A DNA stretch of 64,000 nucleotides, from NCBI GenBank assembly GCA_965240325.2, contig OZ251233.1, positions 1 through 64,000 of the forward strand. The letters are read 5' to 3'. This document shows, in pieces, positions 56,253 through 64,000 of the stretch. Source of the stretch: Rebecca billardiae RCC1528. Lineage: Eukaryota; Haptophyta. The notes under the pieces are model-generated. The model made no database searches. It saw nothing but the letters and a program-made list of their open reading frames with translations, and was not told the DNA's origin. A program made the position numbers and the translations under genes. Positions within the stretch are counted from its first letter, which is position 1; every line of letters starts with the position of its first letter.

Positions 56253-57898
56253 GCACCCGCCGCCTGCGCCCGCGCCCGAGCCCGGGCCGCGTGTCACTGA
56301 GTCCGAGACCGTGTCGCAGTCTAAGCTGCGTAGTCGGTCATCAGTGTCGGACTGATCCAGTGAGACCAGTGACAGCAGATGAATGACAGCAGTGGGCCGC
56401 GTGGCCCGTCAGCAGCCGTCTGACAGTGCTCACAGAGCGGTATATATTATATATGTCACAGTGCCCGCGGGCTGCGCCGAACGCCGATGCTCACCACAAC
56501 GATTCCCCGGTGGGGTGGGCGGTCATTTTCGAGAACTTCCAAACCGGCGTTTCCGTCCCGAACTCTAAGCCAGTAAGTTACTTGGGGTACCCCAAGTAAT
56601 CGGAGTACTTTAATTCTTTCAGGCTCCCGCCAAGCGCTTTGATTAGGAGTTCCAAGCTGGCTCAAAGCTTTGCCAGCGCTCCACTGCGCGAAGCCAGGGC
56701 GAACCGCGAGCCCCGAGCTTTCGGGGGAGCTCGGAAGGTGGGCGGCTGGCAGGCGCACGGCGGTAAGCCTGCGAGCGAGGGGGGGGCGGCACTGCCCTGC
56801 GCGGTGCGCGCTGGTGTAGCTGCCGACGTGCCCGTGTAGGCGGCCTGCCAGCCTCAGATTGATTGGTTGCGTCCCACTGCGCCGTGCCCCCCGTCACCCA
56901 GCGTCGCTTGGGTACAGTCTCGGCCTCTCGCGGGAAAGCGGCGCCGCCCTGTGGCGGCGGGCCGCAAGATGAGATCGTGGTGCACTGCTGGGCTGACGCG
57001 CGGCGCGCTGTACAGCTTGGCGTGGCTATGTACACATGCAATCGCGATGTGCTGTCCCCCGTAGTCACGACAAGTACGCCACCAGTCCAAGCACGCACGT
57101 CCAGGAGGCCGCCTGCGCCATACAGCTTCAGCGCGGCCAACCGCCGCACCCGCGACGCGATGGCGACACAGATGGACAATGCCTCAAACGTCTGCATGCT
57201 CATGCGACATTGCTGGTTGCAGGATGTGCGCACGGGATGCGATCGGGGCAGTATTCGCAACCAGCTCACCTATAGCTCCTCGTGAGAGCTCGGCCACGGA
57301 TGGACTTGCGCCAGTCGGAACGCTTTGAAAAGCTACGACGGCTCGTGCTGTAGCTCTTGCGCAGACGTGCGAGGCCGCATGGCGCGCAACTGAGTAGGGC
57401 TATACACCGTCAGCAGCCCTCGCTCACTCCTCGTTGACTGTCCAGTGTCACTCATTCACACGGCTGCAGCACGATCGGCGGCGCCCGCCCCGGGTGCTCG
57501 CCGATTGGCAGCGTGGGCGCGCGCACTGACCAGAGGCGGCAAGGTAGCAGCGGGCGACGCTGGCTACTGTTAGTTCACGTCTCTGATGGCGCTCCAGACC
57601 ACTCCCCAGCTGCACGGCCGCGCGCGCCCCGTGCGATGCGACGTTAGCCGTCGCAAGACCGCTCGCCCCGCAATCGCCCACAACCCAACTTTTGGCCGCC
57701 TTCGCGGCCGCCTGCCCGTCTTTCGGTGTTTCCAATTCGCCGCGGGCCCGCGCGATCCCGCCGCCCGCGCAACGAAGTACTTTCATCACTTTCAACTTGT
57801 ACGGCTTGTACCGCTCGGCTCCCCTTTCTTTGCCGAAGAACGGGCATCTGCGTGTGTTTTGCACGGCTGTAAGTTCGTTTGTCTATGTGGGTACTCGT
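56253..57898. other. Intergenic 1.65 kb, weak unassigned frames
   Basis: Repeated TCAGTG-type motifs flank the JmjC stop (56290-56380). A 50-bp intron-like segment with a perfect 22-bp palindrome lies at 56573-56622. A minus-strand frame 56643-57203 (186 codons from ATG, for example MSMQTFEALSICVAIASRVR) has moderately protein-like composition but no recognised domain, and another minus frame at 56456-56650 contains ERIKVLRLLGVPQVTYWLRV. I do not claim either as a gene. Confidence 0.4.
56573..56622 (+). other. Intron-like segment with perfect palindrome
   Basis: On the plus strand GTAAGT (56573) and TACTTTAATTCTTTCAG (ending 56622) form a textbook donor, branch region/polypyrimidine tract and acceptor, only 50 bp apart. 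Inside lies a perfect 22-bp inverted repeat (56578-56599), with left half TTACTTGGGGT. The flanking plus-strand frames do not form a recognisable protein. Confidence 0.35.
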
Positions 57899-60560
57899 CA
57901 CAGTGCGCTAACCGGCACCGAAAGTTGAATTGGCAGAATCGGCCGATTCCGCGATCAGGGACGTTTTCGCGGAGGCCGGCCGCCATCGCTGGCGCAGCCA
58001 TCCGCGCGCGAACACGCGCGCGCAGCGACGCCAGCCGCATGGCGTGCGCCAAGACGGGGGGCGGCTGAGTTCTGCATCGCCTACGCTCGTTCGGGCTCGC
58101 GGGTTATGCCTCCCATCGCGGCCGCCTCCGTCCGTCTTTGACCAGAGTGCGCGTGCAGGTGCGCCAGCAGTCTGCGACATCGGCTCCCGCGCGCCGCGCC
58201 ACACCGCGGCTGACAGGGGGGTCTAGGAGGGAATCGCAGAAAGTTACGTGGCTGAAATTGTTCGGTGTACACGCATCATCAAACCTAGCACAGCTGCGTT
58301 TCGCCGTTGACGAGCTGCACCCCCCCTCAATTCGCGGGCTCTCCGCGCTCGCTTCGCGAGCAGGAACATCTGAGATCCGCACGCGAACATGCGCGCACAG
58401 AGACGCCAGCCGCATGGCGTGCGCCAAGACGGGGGGCGGCTGAGTTCTGCATCACCTACGCTCGTTCGGGCTCGCGGGTCATGCCTCCCATCGCGGCCGC
58501 CTCCGTCCGCCTCTGACCGGAGTGCGCGTGCCGGGTGCTCGGCAGCCTGCGCGCGCACCTTGCGCGCGCCGCGCCACACGGCGGCTGACAGCGGGGTCTA
58601 GGAGGGCATCGCAGAAAGTTACACGGCTGAAAGTGTTCGCTGTACGCGCATGACCAAGTGCATCACAGCTGCGTTCCACCGTTCACGAGCTGCACCCCCT
58701 TCCATTCGCAGGCGCGCCGCGGCCGCGCTCGCGCAGGCGCATGGGATCCACGTGTTGGCTCGATCATCGGGATCAAGCGGGCTGCGCAGGCAGTGGGCTG
58801 GCGTACGAGCTCACTACACGCGCAGTGTCAGAATACGCTGCATCAGATGTGCCCCGTCGGCTGTGCTGCTGAGCATACGGCACACGACGGGCACTCGAGC
58901 AGTGTGGCTGGCGATGAGCCCGAGCATCCCAGCTGGCGTGCGAGTGGCTTACTGGGCGCAGCTGATGCACGAGCACCCTGCGTTGCACACCGAAGGTGCC
59001 AGAAGCACGCGTTCTTGCCATCCAGTCGTATCGTCCGGCCCCCATGCGCTCAAGGCGGGGGAGGAGATCTGCACGCGTACGCGCGCGCTAGAGATTCCCG
59101 AGGCCGCGCATCTGGGCGCTCGGGTTGCCTCCACAGGGGCACCTGAGCTTGACTCGAGGGCTGAGTGGAGCAGGCGACGAAACACGCACGACGAGTGGCC
59201 GGCGTGATTGTCTGGGGTCTCCTCGTGGCGCGCTTGCACGTTTTCGGCGCATCACCACTGTGCTGACTTCGCGGCGGCGCCCCGACCGCGCCCCGAGTGA
59301 CCGTGTCATCGGCTGACCCGCTGACTGCACCGTACGTCTGTACCAGGCGCAGCTGAGACTCGCGCAGAGTAGCGCGGCGCCTATGGCTATAGCCCGGTCG
59401 TAGCTTGCGCGTATAGGAGTAGCAGTTGTCGTCACGCGACCTGCTCGCCTGCTGCGCTAATAAAATATTTGATGACTGGCCGCCCGCGGACCAAACCTAC
59501 TGTGCGCACGCAGCAGGATTCCACTTCCAGCGACGCGGGCAGCGTAGTGAGCGTGCCCGCGTGTCGACCCGACGGCCAGCAGTCAGCTCGAGTCGCGTCG
59601 GCGGACGGCTGGCTGGCGGATGAGTCGGCAGGCTTGGGGAGCCCGCGGGCGCGGCACGCCACGCTGATTGCATGCTGCTGTAGTTGCGCATCGCCTCTTC
59701 GTAGACGCGCTGCCTCACTCTCAGCTGAGCTCGGGCCGCCGGGTGCGACGACGGCTGGCGGGAGCCGCTGACAGTGACGTCATGACGACCGACCGCGAAC
59801 TCCGACCTGGCTGACGGCAGCGCGAGCAGCGCAGCACGGCGCGGCGCGATGCGATCTGCGGCGCGGCGTGGCGGTGGGCCCGCGTGACACGCTGCCAGCG
59901 CCACTGGCGTGCGAGACCCCGCCCCGTCTCCGCAGCGCCGCGCTCACATGTGACCACGACCTGCACAACACGGGCCGTGGTCAGAAAGCCGTCGCGCGCG
60001 CGTTCATTTACGCGGCACCTTGGTGCTGAGCGCCAGCCGAGAGGTAGTGGCGACGACGACATCCACTCCAGATCGATGTGCACCTGCGTCTGTGCCCGGG
60101 TGCCGCTGGGATGCGATTGAGGATGAGATTGCGGCAGCATGCCCTGATATGAGCAGCGGTCAGTTTGGAGAGCGTGAGTCGTGCCAGCACGCGAGAGCAG
60201 ACGTGCACGTTTCGAGCAGCCGAGCTGGACCATGAAAGTCAGCAATCCAGCGCGCATGCCGCGCACCCGAAAGAGCCGACCATCTCCGCATGCTCAGAGC
60301 AGTCGGCGGCGCGCTCGCAGAGTCGCTTCGGAGTCGCTTTGCGGCCGTCTCGGCGCGTGTCATGTGGAGCTGCTCTCGAGGCGAAGGAGGAGGAAGGCGT
60401 TGATCAGCGCCGCTGAAGACTAGGACTAGGCTCTCTCGCGAGGTCCGCCGCGCGGTCTACGCCGCCGATCACGGCCTCTTGAGGACGGTCGGCCAGCGCG
60501 CGCGTCGGCAGCCATCGTGACGCCTCTCATTCAACTTTCGGCCCGTGTTAGCGCACTGTG
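57899..60560. mobile_element. 2.66-kb TIR element with CACAGTG termini
   Basis: The 32-bp inverted repeats at 57899-57930 and 60529-60560 begin CACAGTGCGCTAAC and end CCGAAAGTTGAAT, with four mismatches between (28 of 32). The first six bases, CACAGT, are the same as those of the element at 51324-53382. The interior contains a 375-bp tandem duplication (about 58003-58750) and no recognised transposase. Confidence 0.6.
58003..58750. repeat. Two tandem copies of a 375-bp unit
   Basis: CATGGCGTGCGCCAAGACGG at 58038 recurs at 58413 (offset 375). The units share GAGTTCTGCATC, CCTACGCTCGTTCGGGCTCG, CATCGCGGCCGCCTCCGTCC and GTCTAGGAGGG with scattered substitutions. The second copy ends near 58750, before CATGGGATCC. 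No protein is supported in either copy. Confidence 0.85.
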
Positions 60561-61115
60561 GTTCTTTCGTTTGAGAAATCACGAAAATGTCCGCCCCGCC
60601 CACCCGGCAATCGTCGTGGTGGACTCGGAGCTCATCAAGCTGCTGGCCGGGTTCAGATTGAACCGTACAGAGCATGGCGGCGGATCATCACGCGGCGGGC
60701 CGATTATACGCATCACAATAATGGTCGCGTCAATCACAATGCTCCATTGCTCGCGCGCGGGACTGCGCGATGATCGTATTGCGATGATGACGGTCGACAT
60801 AAAGCGCAGATCGATGACGAGTTAATACGGCTACGACGACAGATGACGGCACAGATGTGCCGCCGCCATCAATAATATAACGACGACGCCAGCACATATA
60901 CTATAGCAGCGTATAGCTAGACTATGATACCGCCCCGGATGCGCCTGCCAAGTGGCCAGTGTGAGTGATGACTCGCCGGACGCCGGTTCCGCAGTGGCTC
61001 ACCCCGGCCGATCCGACGGCCGCGACGTCCGGCGCACCGCTGGCACCGACTGAATCCAGCGAGCAGCCCGCTCGATGGGCGCTGGTGCGGTTGCGCTGCG
61101 CCGCCGCGCCCACGC
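60561..61115. other. 3' flank of the DUF7918-like gene
   Basis: 555 bp with no supported gene. AT-richer strings (AATAATATAACGACG, ACATATACTATAGCAGCGTATAGC at about 60870-60915) probably belong to terminator sequence. The last 200 bp before the stop are GC-rich. Confidence 0.45.
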
Positions 61116-61946
61116 TCAGTCGGTGAGATCGATGAGCGCCGGCGCGCTCGTCGCCGGCGCGCTCGGCTTGGCGCGCTTGGCGGCGTGCTGCTGCAGCGAC
61201 TCGCCCTCGGCCTCGGCGCGCGCGTGCGCGTCGGGCTGCGCGGACGCGCGCGGCTTCGCGAGCCCGAGCTCACGCAGCGCCCAGCGCTCCCGGTAGTGCA
61301 CCTTCTCGGTGGCGAACGGCCGCTCGTCGACGTCCCACATCTCGCATGCGCCGTGCAGCGCCTGCGCGGGGCCGAGCACCCGGCCCGGCGCGGTCGTGCT
61401 CGCGGGGCCCGACGCGTCGGCGGTGCCCGCGTGCCGCGCCGCGTCCTTGTTGGCCTGCAGGAAGCCGGAGCAGTCGTTCGGGTCGGCCGGGTTGTAGCTG
61501 ACGTACCCGGCGTCGTCGCAGTGGTACAGCCGCGCCTCGATGGAGCCGACGGGCGAGTCGAACGCCGCGCCGTTGGCGGCCGCGTCGTCCTTCTGCGGGA
61601 AGCGCGGCCAGCAGAAGAGGAGCTCGCGCCGCTTGCCGTCGATCGTGATGGTACTCCACTCGGTTTTCTGGGCCGGCCCGATGTACTCGTCGCAGATCCG
61701 CGCGCCGTCCACGTACAGCTCGAGCCAGCACGGCTTGGCGGTGCGGTTGGTTGCGAGCAGCGCGTACGGCGTGACCGGGTCGTTGCGCTCCTCGTCGCCG
61801 TACGGCGTGCGCTCGGTCGTGCGCCGGCGGTAGCTCACGGGCGTCTCGAGGTCCACCTCAACGTACCTGCGGCCGTTCGAGTGCGCGTACTGCGGCAGCA
61901 CGCGCCCGTTCACGCGGATGTCGAGGGTGAGGTCGGCGTCGCCCAT
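61116..61946 (-). CDS. DUF7918-like protein with C-terminal NLS and SUMO-interacting motif
   Basis: 276 aa, single exon, ATG at 61946. The N-terminal about 125 residues are a beta-rich domain: LTLDIRVNGRVLPQYAHSNG, RRYVEVDLETPVSYR, KPCWLELYVDGARICDEYI and then TITIDGKRRELLFCWPRF. This resembles the DUF7918 family (a displayed VDG.PL.EY strand followed by a second VDG strand), known mostly from fungi. The C-terminal tail has KRAK (257-260), a possible nuclear signal, and ends LIDLTD, a close match to the SUMO-interacting consensus (hydrophobic core plus acidic residues). Inference: nuclear, SUMO-linked protein of unknown function. The family match is by pattern only. Confidence 0.65.
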   Translation of the reverse strand: MGDADLTLDIRVNGRVLPQYAHSNGRRYVEVDLETPVSYRRRTTERTPYGDEERNDPVTPYALLATNRTAKPCWLELYVDGARICDEYIGPAQKTEWSTITIDGKRRELLFCWPRFPQKDDAAANGAAFDSPVGSIEARLYHCDDAGYVSYNPADPNDCSGFLQANKDAARHAGTADASGPASTTAPGRVLGPAQALHGACEMWDVDERPFATEKVHYRERWALRELGLAKPRASAQPDAHARAEAEGESLQQHAAKRAKPSAPATSAPALIDLTD

Positions 61947-62751
61947 CGCTCCGCCCCGGCTTTGACTGGGGCGGCCGTTGGCCGACGAGCAGCGGAGCGG
62001 TCCCGTTCGGGTTGGCCTTGGTCATCCATCCACTTCCAGTCACTCATCAGTCAGACGTCGTCAGTCTACGGCTACCTTAGTTACAGTTTACTAAGAATAG
62101 TATATATATATAGACGAATAAGAGACGCACACAGCTCAGGCAGGCGACTATTACTGTCATCACGTACGTCGTACTACTTGACGACTCCTGGCTGTGAGTC
62201 TCATCATCACCATCATCAGGAGCATCATGAGCAGTCGTGAGTCGTCGACTCACAGCATCAGTCAGCAAGACATAGTGGGGTCAGAGCTCCGACCGTTACA
62301 CTCCCGAGTGACACAATCTCCCGAAATCTCGAAATATGAAATATCTCCTCAGTTTATAAGTGTTTGAGTCCGTTTAAGTTCGTTTAGGCTTAATTCCAGG
62401 GTGTAGAATCCGTCTGTGCCAATTTCAGACTGTCAGTGTCAAAATGTGATCTAGCAGGTGCGATTCTGGTGCAAATAGCGAGATCACCTTGGAGATCGTG
62501 TATCCCCCCTACTAATGTTGCCGAGATCGCGTCGAGACCGAGATCGTATATCTCCAGCAGTATGCATATGTGACATTTTTATTTCATTCGCAAAACTTGT
62601 CAGCGTGACCCCAGGTGCAGGTCATTTCAGGCCGGAATATTGATGCATGCATCCCGAAGTTTGAGAGCCTCATCTCAAGACGACAGAAAGTTGGATTTTG
62701 GGCCACACACGCCACAGTGGGGCTCTGGCCCCTCTAAGCAAGACAGCATTA
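61947..62751. other. 805-bp intergenic region, AT-richer, no gene
   Basis: It contains the promoter of the DUF7918-like gene (with TCATCAGTCAG at 62044 and TATATATATA at about 62101) and the 3' flank of the Sel1-MYND gene. CATCACCATCATCAGGAGCATCATG is a CAT/CAG-rich tract near 62203. From 62280 to 62640 the sequence is markedly AT-richer (GAAATATGAAATATC, ATGTGACATTTTTATTTC) and has no open frame. Its origin is unclear. Confidence 0.5.
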
Positions 62752-64000
62752 TTAGCCCTCAGCCTGATTGGCAGCAGCAGTCGTCACCGCCGCCGCGGCG
62801 CGCCACTCTGTGCAGTGCGGCTTGTGCGTTTTCCACGCGCTCCGCAGGTGCTCGCGGCAGCAGAAGACCGCCACGAGGCACCGCTCGCACTTCTTCACGC
62901 CACGGCCTGACTTGGCGCACACCATGCAGCACGCAGCGGCCACCTCGCGATCTCCGGCATAGGCGCCGAACACCTTGCTCGGATCCACCACGGAGCCGTC
63001 AAGCTCGTGCCCGCAGCGCAGCAGCCGCACTGCCTCCGCCACGTCGCGCTGCACGGCCCCGCCTGCAAGTAGCAGGCGCGCCAATGCCGAGTGGGCTTCT
63101 GGCTGACCGCCGTCGATGGCCAGCCGGTACCAGCGCACCACCTCGGCCATATCCTGCGGCACGCCCTTGCCTTGTTCGTAGCACTCGCCCAGGTTGATCT
63201 GCGCATCTGCATAGCCCTGCTCGGCTGCCAGCCGGTACAAGCGCACCGCCTCAGCCCAGTCCTGCGGCACGCCCTTGCCATGTTCGTAGCACACGCCCAG
63301 GTTGATCTGCGCAGATGCCTCGCCCTGCTCGGCCGCCTGCCGGTACCAGCGCACCGCCTCGGCCCAGTCCTGCGGCACGCCCTCTCCTTCCTGGTAGCAC
63401 CAGCCCAGGTTGCTCTGCGCAATGGCATCGCCCTGCTCGGCCGCCCGCCGGTACCAGCGCACCGCCTCGGCCATATCCTGCGGCACGCCCTCGCCTTGTT
63501 TGTAGCACGCGCCCAGGTTTTTCTGCGCACCTGCATTGCCCTGCTCGGCCGCCCGCCGGAACCAGCGCACCGCCTCGGCCATATCCTGCGGCACGCCCTT
63601 GCCTTGTTTGTAGCACGCGCCCAGGTTGTTCTGCGCACCTGCATTGCCCTGCTCGGCCGCCCGCCGGTACCAGCGCACCGCCTCGGCCATATCCTGCGGC
63701 ACGCCCTTGCCTTGTTTGTAGCACGCGCCCAGGTTGTTCTGCGCAGCTGCATTGCCCTGCTCGGCCGCCAGACGGCACCAGCGCACCGCCTCGGCCATAT
63801 CCTGCGGCACGCCCTTGCCTTGTTCGTAGCACACGCCCAGGTTGCTCTGCGCACCTGCATCGCCCTGCTCGGCCGCCAGCCGGAACCATCGCACCGCCTC
63901 GGCCCAATTCGGCGTGGCCGCGTAGATCTGGCCCAAACGTTGCTGCGCTTGCGCAAACCCACGATTCGCAGCGAGGACGTAGAGGCGAACCGCCTCGTCG
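62752..64000 (-). CDS. Sel1-repeat / MYND zinc-finger protein, 5' end outside window
   Basis: The minus-strand frame is open from the right edge to the stop at 62752 (416 complete codons visible); the start lies beyond the window. At least eight Sel1-like repeats of 36 residues (108-bp period) carry the signature A..WYR.AAEQG.A.AQ.NLG.CYEQGKGVPQD. They form an alpha-solenoid scaffold related to TPRs. The C-terminus has a MYND zinc finger: CMVC, then KCERC, then FCCREH and THKPHC, the C-x2-C...C-x2-C...C-x3-H...H-x3-C ligand set, with His in place of Cys at the sixth position. MYND fingers bind proline-rich peptides in partner proteins. Sel1-MYND proteins are common in algae. Repeat units are nearly identical at DNA level, suggesting recent internal duplication. 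Confidence 0.9.
   Translation of the reverse strand, partial: DEAVRLYVLAANRGFAQAQQRLGQIYAATPNWAEAVRWFRLAAEQGDAGAQSNLGVCYEQGKGVPQDMAEAVRWCRLAAEQGNAAAQNNLGACYKQGKGVPQDMAEAVRWYRRAAEQGNAGAQNNLGACYKQGKGVPQDMAEAVRWFRRAAEQGNAGAQKNLGACYKQGEGVPQDMAEAVRWYRRAAEQGDAIAQSNLGWCYQEGEGVPQDWAEAVRWYRQAAEQGEASAQINLGVCYEHGKGVPQDWAEAVRLYRLAAEQGYADAQINLGECYEQGKGVPQDMAEVVRWYRLAIDGGQPEAHSALARLLLAGGAVQRDVAEAVRLLRCGHELDGSVVDPSKVFGAYAGDREVAAACCMVCAKSGRGVKKCERCLVAVFCCREHLRSAWKTHKPHCTEWRAAAAVTTAAANQAEG

Noticed and set aside
57586-58068. 160-codon plus-strand frame before and into the third TIR element
   Set aside because: It crosses the element's left inverted repeat, has no recognised domain, and its C-terminus lies in the tandem repeat.

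Overview
This window is the left end of a chromosome from a very GC-rich, gene-dense microbial eukaryote. It opens with about 1.5 kb of (CCCTAA)n, the C-rich strand expected at a left end with TTAGGG telomeres. The clear genes are on both strands and most are intronless. The introns I can place are short (83-168 bp), begin GTGCGC or GTGTGC, and end in a G/C-rich tract plus CAG. The proteins are Ala/Arg-rich and GC3 is extreme. Together with the families present (folate-biopterin-type transporter, TIR-like membrane receptor, Golgi glycosyltransferase- and sulfotransferase-like proteins, Sel1-MYND), this suggests a free-living alga of the haptophyte or pelagophyte kind. I cannot settle which from sequence alone.

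Layout. 1-1517: telomere. 1518-2640: a telomere-associated mosaic of inverted TTAGGG-type variant repeats, a TGTACA palindromic cluster and two copies of a 113-bp inverted-repeat element. 2641-17690: a subtelomeric satellite of about 74 units (179, 193, 204, 206 or 210 bp), partly organised into an 801-bp four-unit higher-order repeat; two decayed units follow to about 18.07 kb. 18.1-27.5 kb: degenerate duplicated GC-rich blocks (about 18.3-20.3 matches 23.7-25.6; about 22.9-23.5 matches 26.6-27.2) around two unrecognised ORFs. 28110-29466: a 1.36-kb element with terminal inverted repeats.

29.9-48.3 kb is the gene-rich core. In order it holds: a PA-like/multi-TM/TIR-like receptor (-), a sulfotransferase-like protein (-), a lipoyl/GcvH-like protein (-), an LRR protein (-), an acidic ERICH2-like protein (+), a BT1-type transporter (-), a Golgi type II glycosyltransferase-like protein (-), a CaaX-ended ankyrin protein (+) and a 1685-residue LIM/coiled-coil protein (+). 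48.4-49.0 kb is TA/GT microsatellite.

49.0-60.6 kb is an accessory zone with three candidate DNA transposons marked by inverted repeats: 49015-51015 (perfect 48-bp TIRs), 51324-53382 and 57899-60560 (the last two share CACAGT termini). A divergent methyltransferase / JmjC-cupin gene pair sits between them. The window closes with a DUF7918-like, probably nuclear protein (-) and the 3' part of a Sel1-repeat/MYND gene (-) that runs off the right edge.

No operon logic applies. The functional themes are membrane sensing and signalling (TIR-like receptor, prenylated ankyrin, LIM scaffold), Golgi surface modification, transport, and a methylation/hydroxylation pair sharing one short promoter. I saw no rRNA, tRNA or CRISPR array by eye.
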